From contig CBDBEN010000005.1 of assembly GCA_965204405.1 (NCBI GenBank), positions 620,001-684,000 of the forward strand: a stretch of DNA of 64,000 nt, written 5' to 3'. The position numbers were made by a program, and so were the translations under genes. Below, in pieces: positions 46,439 through 54,635 of the stretch (position 1 is its first letter; the number at the start of each line of letters is the position of its first letter). The notes under the pieces are model-generated. The model was not told where the DNA came from. It did not search any database and was given only the letters and a program-made list of their open reading frames with translations. The DNA is from JANQPX01 sp965204405. GTDB lineage: Bacteria; Pseudomonadota; Alphaproteobacteria; Geminicoccales; Geminicoccaceae.

Positions 46439-47679
46439 TGGCGCGCTTTCAATTTCGAGCGGTCAGCGGCAAGGGTGAAACCCTCGAAGGCGAGATCGAG
46501 GCGGCAGATCGGGCAGCCGTGATCGAGCAGCTGCGTCAGCGCCAGCAGATGCCGCTTGCGATCGAGCCTGCAGGCGCTCTTCCCGGCAAGAGCCGGCGTT
46601 CCCACATCGTTTCCAGCCTCAATCAGCCGCTTTTCCAGCGCGCGGCACTGCGCAAGCGCGATATCGCGGTCATGACCCGCGAACTCTCGACTCTGCTGAA
46701 TGCCGGACTGACCGTCGACCAGTCTTTGAGCTTCCTGATCGATGTCGCGGCAGGCGAGCCGCAGCGCAAGCTCTTGGCAGATCTTCTGGAAAAGGTGCAG
46801 AGCGGCAGCACACTGGCAACAGCGCTCGAGGATCACAAAGCGACCTTCTCGAATGCCTATATCAGCCTGGTCAGGGCCGGCGAAGCGGGCAATGCCCTGA
46901 ACGATGTTCTCGCCCGCCTCGCGCACTTTCTCGACCGAAGCGAGCAGCTTACCCAGCAGGTCAAATCCGCTCTGGTTTACCCGATCATGCTGCTGATCAT
47001 GGCCAGTGTCTCGGTGGTGGTCCTGCTTGCTTTGGTGGTGCCGCAGTTCACGCCGTTGTTCGAAAGTGCCGGTGCCGAGTTGCCGGCACTGACCCGGCTG
47101 GTGGTCGGCCTCGGCGAGGCGGCCGAGGGATATTGGTGGCTGGCGCTGATCGGCGGTTGTATCCTGGTGCTCGCAATCAGTGCGCAGATGAGGAACCCGG
47201 TAAGCCGCGGAAGGATCGACCGCTTGGCGATGAAACTACCCCTCATCGGTGATCTGATCGCCAAGATCGATACCGCAAGATTGGCGAGAACGGTCGGCAC
47301 TCTGCTCGCCAACGGGGTGGCGTTGCCGAAGGCGCTTTCGATCGCCAGGGAAACGATGGGCAATGCGCTGCTTCGCGATACGTTGGGCGACACCCTCAAC
47401 GCCGTCAAGGAAGGGCAGCGCATCGCCGCTTCTCTAGAGCAGGCCGGCGCGTTCCCGAAACTTGCGACCCATCTGATTGCCGTCGGCGAACGGTCGGGTC
47501 AGCTGGAGGTGATGCTGCTGAAGATCGCGGAGATTTTCGATCAGGAAGTCAAGACCACGATCGAGCGCCTGATCACCCTTCTGGTACCGCTCCTGACCAT
47601 CGGTGTCGGCCTCATCATTGCAACGATCATAGGTGCCATTCTAACGGCTATTCTTGCTGCCTATCAGCTTCCGATATGA
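46435..47679 (+). CDS. gspF: Type II secretion inner-membrane platform GspF
   Basis: A 414-residue platform protein with two GspF domains, each ending in a membrane helix. MTRELSTLLNAGLTVDQSLS and FSNAYISLVRAGEAGNALND are in the first domain; LARTVGTLLANGVALPKALS and FPKLATHLIAVGERSGQLEV in the second. The last helix ends LIIATIIGAILTAILAAYQL. The start overlaps gspE by four bases. Pseudopilin genes (gspG and others) do not follow; the next gene is convergent. Confidence 0.92.
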   Translation: MMARFQFRAVSGKGETLEGEIEAADRAAVIEQLRQRQQMPLAIEPAGALPGKSRRSHIVSSLNQPLFQRAALRKRDIAVMTRELSTLLNAGLTVDQSLSFLIDVAAGEPQRKLLADLLEKVQSGSTLATALEDHKATFSNAYISLVRAGEAGNALNDVLARLAHFLDRSEQLTQQVKSALVYPIMLLIMASVSVVVLLALVVPQFTPLFESAGAELPALTRLVVGLGEAAEGYWWLALIGGCILVLAISAQMRNPVSRGRIDRLAMKLPLIGDLIAKIDTARLARTVGTLLANGVALPKALSIARETMGNALLRDTLGDTLNAVKEGQRIAASLEQAGAFPKLATHLIAVGERSGQLEVMLLKIAEIFDQEVKTTIERLITLLVPLLTIGVGLIIATIIGAILTAILAAYQLPI

Positions 47680-47739
47680 TGGGCCATGCCTATCGACTGA
47701 GGCCATCCCGACGAGGCCGATGGCAATCGGATGACGTCG

Positions 47740-48648
47740 TCATGATGGCCGGGGGGATGTTCTCAGGAAGACCAGATCGGCGACGACCTTACCGCCTCCG
47801 TTCAAAACAGCCTCTACTCTTTTCGCCAGATCGCCGGCGAAGCTGCTGCCAAATTCAAACTGAGGCCTCGGGTTTGGGAATAGCGGCTCCGAGGCAGCCA
47901 CCAACATGACCAGATCATCGCCATAGGGCGGGGCCACGGAGAAGCTCGGCTGATCGGCACTGTCTCCGACCGAAAAGTTCTCATTGGCGTGCCGGCTGTT
48001 GTCGGGATTGCCCTGGCTCGGCACGAGGTTGAGAACCTTTCCGTCTTCTTGCAGGTAAACGATGTAGACATAGCTATCGAATTTCGGTGCGCGGGCTTGG
48101 AGGACAACCGGGTCGCCCTCGCGAAGCACGACGGAGTTGCCGGTAACGCCGATGCTGGCGCCCGCGGACTCGATGCTGTTGCGTTCGTGCAGCGGCAGGC
48201 TGACCCGCAGGATTTCGCAAAAGGATGGTGAGGTTACCACGACTTGAAATGTGACGGTGCCGATGTCGTCCAGGGAGCGAATCGAAGCTTCGAGGCGGTC
48301 TAGCGCATCGGTCGAGCCGACGAATCCGGTCACGCGCACGCCGCTGCCGTCTTCGCTGGCCGTAAGGGGAGCGCATTCGAGCTTGTCGAACTCGGCACGC
48401 ACTCTTTGAAGTTTCAGGGAAGGTCCGGCATTCGCCATCGACCGCATGGGGCTGGGGGAGGAGGTGCCGGGGTTCCCGTTATCGGCGACGTTGCTTAACG
48501 GATCCGGACCCGCCAGTAACGGCTGGCTCATCGGGGCCGAATGGCCGGCATCAAATGACGGCTGCAGCGTTGATGACGCTTCGGAAGTTGCCGTATCGCT
48601 TGTCAAAAATATTGATAAGATGAGACCAGGAATCATCACATACATCAT
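47740..48648 (-). CDS. Exported DUF4384 domain protein
   Basis: A 302-residue protein. It has a short hydrophobic start (YVMIPGLILSIFLTSDTATS), a low-complexity Ser/Pro linker (about 40-70), a middle BON-like fold with two Cys (KLECAPLTASEDGSGVRVTG and VVVTSPSFCEILRVSLP), and a C-terminal DUF4384 domain (FDSYVYIVYLQEDGKVLNLV, PPYGDDLVMLVAASEPLFP). DUF4384 often sits on kinases or caspase-like proteases. Here it stands alone and faces gspF from the other strand; a role with the secretion system is conjecture. Confidence 0.65.
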   Translation of the reverse strand: MMYVMIPGLILSIFLTSDTATSEASSTLQPSFDAGHSAPMSQPLLAGPDPLSNVADNGNPGTSSPSPMRSMANAGPSLKLQRVRAEFDKLECAPLTASEDGSGVRVTGFVGSTDALDRLEASIRSLDDIGTVTFQVVVTSPSFCEILRVSLPLHERNSIESAGASIGVTGNSVVLREGDPVVLQARAPKFDSYVYIVYLQEDGKVLNLVPSQGNPDNSRHANENFSVGDSADQPSFSVAPPYGDDLVMLVAASEPLFPNPRPQFEFGSSFAGDLAKRVEAVLNGGGKVVADLVFLRTSPRPS

Positions 48649-48834
48649 CTACCTGCTCCAATGTTATCAAAAATATGGCGAAAAATTTGTTGAAATCCAA
48701 AACAATTTTCCGCTGAGCAAAACTTTGACCCGAAGGGCGCAGTGGAGCAAAGCAGGATCGGCTGGCCTGCCAGCGACTATCGGCGGTTTTTTCGCCCGAT
48801 CCTTCGAGAAGGTTTTTCGGTCGTCAAATCCGGA

Positions 48835-49881
48835 TCAGGTCATGTCGATCTGCACCTTCACCGACGTTGCCGGCATATCCTTAGCGTAGTCGAATGCCTC
48901 GATACTGTCCGCGAAGGCAAAACTATCGGTGATCAGGGGGGTGACGTCGATTGCCCCGCTGCCGAGCATGGCGACGGTGCGCGGATAGACATGAGCGTAA
49001 CGGAACACATGCTCGACCCGCGCTTCCTTCACAGCCGCCGCGACCACGTCATAGGCGATCGGCTCCAGCGGCATGCCGATGAACACCACCCTGCCGCCGG
49101 GGCGCACCAGCGAGAATACCTCGGATGCGGCGCGCTCATTGCCCGAGGCTTCGAAAATCACATCCGCCCCCCAGCCGTCCGATTCCCTCGCGACCACGTC
49201 TGCCAGATTCTGGCTTCTGACATTGACCGGAATGACCGCGCCCAGTGTCTCTGCGAGGGCAAGCTTCGGCTCCTGCACGTCCGAGACGATCACCTTGGCA
49301 CAGCCCGCAGCAAAGGCGGCGAGCACGGTCACCATGCCGATCGGACCGGCACCGATAACCACGGCGAGGTCGCCCGGCTGCACCTCCGCTTTTGTCGCGG
49401 CATGCACGCCGACCGCCAGCGGTTCCACCATGGCACCGGCGGCATAGCTCACATTGTCCGGCAGCTTGAAGGTATAGTCGGCCGGATGCACGCAGGTCGG
49501 CCTGAGAATGCCGTGGACCGGCGGCGTTGCCCAGAACTGCACCGCAGGATCGAGATTATATTGGCCAATGCGAGCTGCCCGGCTGTTCGGATCGGGAATG
49601 CCCGGTTCCATGCAGACGCGATCCCCGGTCTTCAAATGGCGAACCTCGGCGCCAACCTCGATGATCTCCCCCGCTGCTTCATGGCCGAGAATCATCGGCT
49701 CCTTCACCACGAACGGGCCGATCGCGCCATGGGTGTAGTAATGCACGTCACTGCCGCAAACGCCGACCGTTTTCATCGCAATGCGCACGTCGCGCGGACC
49801 AAGCCTTTCCGACCGTTCGATCGGGTAGTCACGAAGGGAGAGTTCGTCCTTTCGTTCCAGCACAAGGGCTTCCATCTCCAA
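48835..49881 (-). CDS. Polyol (xylitol/sorbitol-type) dehydrogenase
   Basis: A 348-residue zinc-dependent medium-chain dehydrogenase. Catalytic zinc residues C42 (VGVCGSDVHYYTHGAIG), H67 and E68 (MILGHEAAGE) are present; the NAD-binding loop is VVIGAGPIGMVTVLAAFAAG. The structural zinc lobe has lost its four Cys (GIPDPNSRAARIGQYNLDP), as in sorbitol and xylitol dehydrogenases. It oxidises a sugar alcohol to a ketose. The ribosome site is AGGAGG just before the ATG. No kinase or transporter for a polyol is adjacent. Confidence 0.8.
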   Translation of the reverse strand: MEMEALVLERKDELSLRDYPIERSERLGPRDVRIAMKTVGVCGSDVHYYTHGAIGPFVVKEPMILGHEAAGEIIEVGAEVRHLKTGDRVCMEPGIPDPNSRAARIGQYNLDPAVQFWATPPVHGILRPTCVHPADYTFKLPDNVSYAAGAMVEPLAVGVHAATKAEVQPGDLAVVIGAGPIGMVTVLAAFAAGCAKVIVSDVQEPKLALAETLGAVIPVNVRSQNLADVVARESDGWGADVIFEASGNERAASEVFSLVRPGGRVVFIGMPLEPIAYDVVAAAVKEARVEHVFRYAHVYPRTVAMLGSGAIDVTPLITDSFAFADSIEAFDYAKDMPATSVKVQIDMT

Positions 49882-49899
49882 CCTCCTTTTTTAATGCCG

Positions 49900-49988
49900 A
49901 CACTGGCCAACTCCTCCTCCTGAACTTGGGCGCATACCGTCGATCTTGGCAATGGAGGCGGGCAGCAAATGTTGCGGTCATGCCTCTA
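49900..49988 (-). repeat. Family C element, copy 7 (one end only)
   Basis: On the minus strand it begins TAGAGGCATGACCGCAACAT, the TAG at 49986-49988 being the stop of the agmatine deiminase gene. The interior GCGCATACCGTCGATCTTGG is the family core. The other end is not clear. Confidence 0.55.
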
Positions 49989-51011
49989 GTCCGAACGAGT
50001 GTTCGGCTGCTGCTGTGTGATGCTATGAATGCCGCCGCCGCCGAGAACCAGCACCGAGGCGTCCACGTCGACCATGGTGCGCGATGGGAAGGCGCGCGCG
50101 ACCGCGCGCAAGGCGGCATCGTCCATGGGGTCATTGAAGCAAGGCATGATGACCGCATCATTGGCGAGATAGAAGTTCAGATAGGAAAGCGGCTGCTGCC
50201 TGCCGTCAGCGTGGAAACGGGGCGCGGGGGCCGTTACCGGGATGACCTCCAGGGTTCTCCCTGCTGCATCCTTGCTGTTCCGCAGCCGCTCCAGATTGGC
50301 GGCCAGAACGGGCGCATTGGCATCGCCCTGATCGCCGGCGACCAGCACCAGCACCACACCCGGCCCGGCAAAGCAGGCGAGATTGTCGACATGTCCGCCG
50401 GTATCGTCGTCGACCAGGCCCTGTTCCAGCCAAATGGTTTTTTCGACACCGAGATGATGCCCTAGATGGCGTTCAGCGGCCTCGCGAGTGAGCTCCGGAT
50501 CGCGTTTGGGATCGAGGACGGAGCCTGCGCAGGCGAGGCAGGTTCCCTCGCCATCCACATGGATCCCACCACCTTCGAAAGTGATGGGAGCTGCAAACCT
50601 GCGGATCTCCAGATGATCGCAGATGGCCTCGGCCAGCCTGGCGTCCCGTCCGAAATCCGGCGTTCGCCCGCCATAGCCGTCATAGCGCCAGTCCACGCCG
50701 GCAAGCGCGCCGTCCTTGCCGGTCACGAAGGTCGGTCCTGTGTCGCGCGCCCAGCTGTCGTCCTGGTCCAACGCCAGCACCGAAACCCCGGCGCCGCAAT
50801 GGAGCGACGCCTCGGCGGCAAGATCGGAGCGCGCGATCATGGTCACCGGCTCGAACTCGACGATGGCCTTCGCCACGGCTGCGTAGGCCGTGCGCGCCGC
50901 CTGCAGATGCTCACCCCAGAGGGCAGCCCGGCAGGGCCAGGCCATCCAGCAGCGGTCATGCGGCAGCCACTCAGGCGGCATGGAAAAACCCTCGTCACGC
51001 GGTGTCGTCAA
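49986..51011 (-). CDS. Agmatine deiminase homologue, Cys-to-Ser at active site
   Basis: A 341-residue member of the agmatine deiminase / peptidylarginine deiminase family, which normally hydrolyses agmatine to N-carbamoylputrescine and ammonia. Family marks are WLPHDRCWMAWPCRAALWG, LALDQDDSWARDTGPTFV, ITFEGGGIHVDGEGT and TGGHVDNLACFAGPG. The catalytic Cys normally in GGGxIHCITQQQP is Ser here (GGGGIHSITQQQP, S330), codon AGC, one base from TGC. If real, catalysis should be lost or changed. A sequencing error is possible. The stop codon coincides with a family C tip. Confidence 0.8.
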   Translation of the reverse strand: MTTPRDEGFSMPPEWLPHDRCWMAWPCRAALWGEHLQAARTAYAAVAKAIVEFEPVTMIARSDLAAEASLHCGAGVSVLALDQDDSWARDTGPTFVTGKDGALAGVDWRYDGYGGRTPDFGRDARLAEAICDHLEIRRFAAPITFEGGGIHVDGEGTCLACAGSVLDPKRDPELTREAAERHLGHHLGVEKTIWLEQGLVDDDTGGHVDNLACFAGPGVVLVLVAGDQGDANAPVLAANLERLRNSKDAAGRTLEVIPVTAPAPRFHADGRQQPLSYLNFYLANDAVIMPCFNDPMDDAALRAVARAFPSRTMVDVDASVLVLGGGGIHSITQQQPNTRSD

Positions 51012-51215
51012 AGGCTATCCCCAGTTGGTTGAACACAAGTCTAACGAGTCTTGGGAGTCTCGTGATCTTCGGTTCGATCGCTCGGGACTCTCATGATTGA
51101 ACCAGACCACAAGCTGTCGCAAAAACCGTCCATTTAACCGTTTCATGCATACTAGCGATCGAACCTATCAGACGCTATCGTCCTCTCATCATCCAAGCAG
51201 TGACGGAGGGCGGTT

Positions 51216-51683
51216 TTGGGCAGCGTTATCGAGGAACGTTTGGCGGGGATGGGGCTTGAGCTTCCAAATGCCGCAGCGCCGGCGGCGAATTATGTGCCGT
51301 TCACCATCAGCGGCAGCCATATCTACGTTTCCGGCCAATTGCCGATGCGGGACGGCAAGGTCGCCCATACCGGCAGGCTGGGTGACGGGGTGACTCTCGA
51401 GGACGGCCAGGCTGCAGCAGCCCTTTGCGCTCTCAACCTGCTTGCTCAGGCCAGGAATGCCTGCGGCGGTGATTTGAGCAAGCTTGGCCGTTGTTTGAAA
51501 CTCGGCGGCTTCGTTGCCTGCACACCCGATTTCACCGATCATCCCCAGGTGGTGAACGGTGCCTCCAATCTGATCGCCGATGCCATGGGCGAAGCCGGCC
51601 AGCATGCGCGCTTCGCCGTCGGCGTCGCCAGCCTGCCCTTCGGCGCTTCCGTCGAGGTCGATGCGATCTTCGAGCTGGTGTAG
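51216..51683 (+). CDS. RidA/YjgF-family protein
   Basis: A 155-residue RidA-type protein with a TTG start and GGAGGG six bases ahead. Marks: FTISGSHIYVSGQLPMRDGK, LAQARNACGGDLSKLGRCLK and VASLPFGASVEVDAIFELV. Relatives deaminate reactive enamine/imine intermediates made by PLP enzymes. It belongs to the longer subgroup whose N-terminus reads LAGMGLELPNAAAPAANYVP. It lies divergently from the agmatine deiminase homologue; a link to amine catabolism is possible but unproven. Confidence 0.85.
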   Translation: MGSVIEERLAGMGLELPNAAAPAANYVPFTISGSHIYVSGQLPMRDGKVAHTGRLGDGVTLEDGQAAAALCALNLLAQARNACGGDLSKLGRCLKLGGFVACTPDFTDHPQVVNGASNLIADAMGEAGQHARFAVGVASLPFGASVEVDAIFELV

Positions 51684-51706
51684 GTTGGGATAAGCTTCCA
51701 GCTTGT

Positions 51707-51794
51707 GCGGCACCGGCCCTCTCCCCCGCCCAACCACCCGATATTGTCTGGGTACCCTGTCGGGTGGTTGGGCGGGGGAGAGGGCCGGTGCCGC
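51707..51794. repeat. Perfect 35-bp inverted repeat (family B core)
   Basis: The left arm at 51707-51741 (GCGGCACCGGCCCTCTCCCC, then CGCCCAACCACCCGA) and right arm at 51760-51794 pair without mismatch around an 18-base loop. The CCCTCTCCCCCGCCCAACCA core is the family B palindrome. It sits 23 bp past the ridA stop and 35 bp before the next start and could serve as a bidirectional terminator. The ridA stop TAG at 51681 could again be the element edge, but the tip is not clear. Confidence 0.85.
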
Positions 51795-51828
51795 TTGATC
51801 CAAGAGTCATGATTGATCGGGAGGAGCG

Positions 51829-52995
51829 TTGGAGAAGCACGGGCAAGTCGCGAAAAAACCGATCCAGGTGCGGCTGGTTCAGGGGATCGACAAAATCGAT
51901 GCCGCGGCCTGGGATGCCTGCGCCGGTGCCGATCAGCCGTTCTTGAGCTACGCCTTTCTGTTCGCGCTCGAAGCAAGTGGTGCCGCCACCGGCGAGACCG
52001 GCTGGCTGCCGCTGCATGTGGTGGCGGAGCAGGACGGCGAGATCATTGCCTGCGCGCCGATGTATCTGAAGAACCATTCCTATGGCGAGTATATTTTCGA
52101 TTGGGCCTGGGCAAACGCCTATGAGCGGGCAGGGGGGCAATACTACCCGAAGCTCCAGGTCGCGGTGCCCTTCACCCCGGTGCCGGGGCCGCGGCTGCTC
52201 ACCAGACCGGGCGTCGACATCGCCAAGCCCGCCCTCGTCCAGGGGCTCCTGAGTGCTGCCTCCCAGGTCGACTGCTCCTCCCTGCACATCACCTTTTGCC
52301 AGGAAGAGGAATGGCAAGAGCTTGGCGAAGCAGGCATGATGCTGCGCACCGGCGTGCAATATCACTGGCATAATCGCGGCTATCAAAGCTTCGACGATTT
52401 CCTAGGCACGCTCAAAAGCAGCAAGCGCAAGATGATCAAAAAGGAGCGAAGCCGGGTGCTGGCGCAAAACCTGGTCCTCGACACGCTGACCGGCGACGCG
52501 ATCACCCCCGACATCTGGAACCACTTCTACCCCTTCTACCTCTCCACCATCGACAAGCGCTGGGGCAGCGCCTATTTGAGCAAATCCTTCTTCCAGCGCC
52601 TGGGCGAGCTGATGCCCGAGCGCGTCGTCCTGGTGATGGTCCGCCAGGACGACGCTTATGTCGCCGGCGCCCTCAACCTCCTCGGCAGCGACACCCTTTA
52701 CGGCCGGAACTGGGGCTGCAGCCAGTCCTTCGAGTTCCTCCATTTTGAAGCCTGCTACTACGCCGCCATCGACTTCGCCATCGAGCACAAGCTCGCCCGC
52801 GTCGAAGCCGGCGCCCAGGGCCACCACAAGCTCCAGCGAGGCTACGAACCCACCCCCACCTACAGCGCCCACTGGATCCGTGACCGCCATTTCCGCCGGG
52901 CAGTCAATCATTTTTTGGAGCAGGAACGGGCCGAGATGGAACGGGAGACGGAAGCGCTCAGGGAGTTATTGCCCTATCGGCGGGATGACAACTAA
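51829..52995 (+). CDS. FemAB/GNAT-like acyltransferase (DUF482 type)
   Basis: A 388-residue cytoplasmic protein with a TTG start and GGGAGGAG ahead. Marks of the DUF482 (peptidoglycan-biosynthesis-like) family are NHSYGEYIFDWAWANAYERA, GGQYYPKLQVAVPFTPVPGP, FLGTLKSSKRKMIKKERSRV, YGRNWGCSQSFEFLHFEACY and VEAGAQGHHKLQRGYEP. Two GNAT-like halves are expected. Members are predicted aminoacyl or acyl transferases; the acceptor is unknown. Monocistronic, following the 35-bp palindrome. Confidence 0.75.
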   Translation: MEKHGQVAKKPIQVRLVQGIDKIDAAAWDACAGADQPFLSYAFLFALEASGAATGETGWLPLHVVAEQDGEIIACAPMYLKNHSYGEYIFDWAWANAYERAGGQYYPKLQVAVPFTPVPGPRLLTRPGVDIAKPALVQGLLSAASQVDCSSLHITFCQEEEWQELGEAGMMLRTGVQYHWHNRGYQSFDDFLGTLKSSKRKMIKKERSRVLAQNLVLDTLTGDAITPDIWNHFYPFYLSTIDKRWGSAYLSKSFFQRLGELMPERVVLVMVRQDDAYVAGALNLLGSDTLYGRNWGCSQSFEFLHFEACYYAAIDFAIEHKLARVEAGAQGHHKLQRGYEPTPTYSAHWIRDRHFRRAVNHFLEQERAEMERETEALRELLPYRRDDN

Positions 52996-53070
52996 GGCTT
53001 TGTTTGCATAACTTATAGTTGATGTTATCAAGCTTCCATGGACCAATTGATTTAACCATGGGGGTGCTAT

Positions 53071-54582
53071 ATGGCGCCGACACCCGAGCAAAAGCCGGAC
53101 GCCTTCTTGAGCTATACGCGCAAAGACGACGAGTACTCCGGTGGTAAGATCACGATATTTCGGGAACGCCTTGAAGAAGCTATCGAGGCTGTCACAGGAA
53201 AACCCTTTGGCATCTTTCAAGATATTGACGGGATCGGTCTTGGGGAGCACTGGCCTGACAAGCTGGATGACATGCTCGATCAAGTCCGGTTCTTCATGCC
53301 GATGGTCACACCAAGATTCTTCGAAAGTAAACCTTGTCGTGACGAGTTGCGGCGCTTCCTTGATGCGGAGCGGCGTGTGGATCGAAACGACCTGATTCTC
53401 CCAATTTATTTTATCGAGGCAGATGTCCTTGAGGACGAATCACTTCGTTCGGAAGATCCTCTGGCTGCGGCAATATATGAAAGACAACGATATGACTGGC
53501 GGGAGCTTCTATTTGAGCCGTTCGACACCAAGGAGGTCAGAGTCTCATTACAGAACTTGGCGTGTAAAATCCGGGATGCTGTCAAGCGTGGCACGAGCCA
53601 TATTGTAGCCGAGACACGGCAAGCCCCTGATGAAGAGGGTGGCCAAGTTCGAGAACTCGAGATCGAGTCTCTAATCGCGTCCGAGTCATCGAAGGCTTCG
53701 CTTGCAGGGCGAGGCTTGAATGATATTGCCCGGACGCTCGCTAATTCATCGCTAGCTTTTCTCCCGCCCGGTACCGTTTTTCGTGATATTGATGAGTGCT
53801 GGTGTCCCGAGATGGTGGTCATCCCTCCCGGCGCATTTAACATGGGATCGCCCAAGAACGAGGTTCAGCGGGATAACCATGAAGGCCCCCTGCATCGCGT
53901 AGAGATCGAGCAGCATTTTGCGCTTGGCCGCTTCCCGGTAACCCGTGGCGAATTTGCAGTCTTTGTTGAGGACACTAAATACGAATGTGAGGGGGCAAAT
54001 ATTCTGACCGATACGGGCTGGGTATTTGATGAAAGTGCCAGCTGGCGTTCTCCGGGCTTTGCGCAGGACGATAGTCATCCAGTGGTTTCTGTGAGCTACC
54101 AGGATGCCTTGGCCTATCTCGACTGGCTCGGTGAGAAATCTCTCAAGCACTATGTGCTGCCAAGTGAGGCGATGTGGGAATACGCATGCCGGGCCGGAAC
54201 CAGGACACGTTTTTGGACTGGAGAGGCTATCGACACTGATCAGGCCAATTACAACGGTGAATTCCCTTATAGAAAATCCAGGAAGGCCGAGTATCGTAAG
54301 TCGACAACAAAGGTTGATCGCTTCGATGCCAATAAGTTCGGCTTATACGACATGCACGGTAATGTTTTGGAATGGTGCGCTGACTATTGGCATGCGAACT
54401 ACAATGGCGCCCCCATTGATGGCACGGCTTGGCTAAACGGCGAGACCGACAAAACAAGAGTAGTGCGGGGCGGATCCTGGCGTAACATCGCAAAGCATCT
54501 ACGTTCAGCGTTTCGCCATCCGCACAACCTTAGTGCTCGATACAGCACTCTAGGCTTCCGCTGTGCCCGGGTTGAGCGATAA
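53071..54582 (+). CDS. TIR-SUMF1 (FGE-like) fusion protein
   Basis: A 503-residue two-domain protein. Residues 9-130 are a TIR domain: DAFLSYTRKDDEYSGGKITI, GIFQDIDGIGLGEHWPDKLD and SKPCRDELRRFLDAE, whose E92 sits at the usual NADase Glu position. After a helical linker comes a SUMF1/FGE-sulfatase C-type-lectin-like domain from about 250: CPEMVVIPPGAFNMGSPKNE, LGRFPVTRGEFAVFVEDTKY, HPVVSVSYQDALAYLDWLGE, VLEWCADYW, RVVRGGSWRN and GFRCARVER. The Cys pair of true formylglycine enzymes is missing before GFRCA, so it probably binds a ligand rather than oxidises Cys. Base use is more AT-rich than its neighbours. It could be a defence or self-recognition sensor. Confidence 0.8.
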   Translation: MAPTPEQKPDAFLSYTRKDDEYSGGKITIFRERLEEAIEAVTGKPFGIFQDIDGIGLGEHWPDKLDDMLDQVRFFMPMVTPRFFESKPCRDELRRFLDAERRVDRNDLILPIYFIEADVLEDESLRSEDPLAAAIYERQRYDWRELLFEPFDTKEVRVSLQNLACKIRDAVKRGTSHIVAETRQAPDEEGGQVRELEIESLIASESSKASLAGRGLNDIARTLANSSLAFLPPGTVFRDIDECWCPEMVVIPPGAFNMGSPKNEVQRDNHEGPLHRVEIEQHFALGRFPVTRGEFAVFVEDTKYECEGANILTDTGWVFDESASWRSPGFAQDDSHPVVSVSYQDALAYLDWLGEKSLKHYVLPSEAMWEYACRAGTRTRFWTGEAIDTDQANYNGEFPYRKSRKAEYRKSTTKVDRFDANKFGLYDMHGNVLEWCADYWHANYNGAPIDGTAWLNGETDKTRVVRGGSWRNIAKHLRSAFRHPHNLSARYSTLGFRCARVER

Positions 54583-54635
54583 GCACCAGCAGCGGCGGTC
54601 CACGCTTACAAGCAAGGCCGGCACGCCTCGTGCCC

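Noticed and set aside
53071..54582. Target protein of a diversity-generating retroelement
   Set aside because: SUMF1-type lectin folds are common targets, but no reverse transcriptase, template repeat or adenine-biased variable repeat was seen within the window.
53071..54582. True formylglycine-generating enzyme
   Set aside because: The catalytic Cys pair expected before GFRCA is missing and no sulfatase gene is near.
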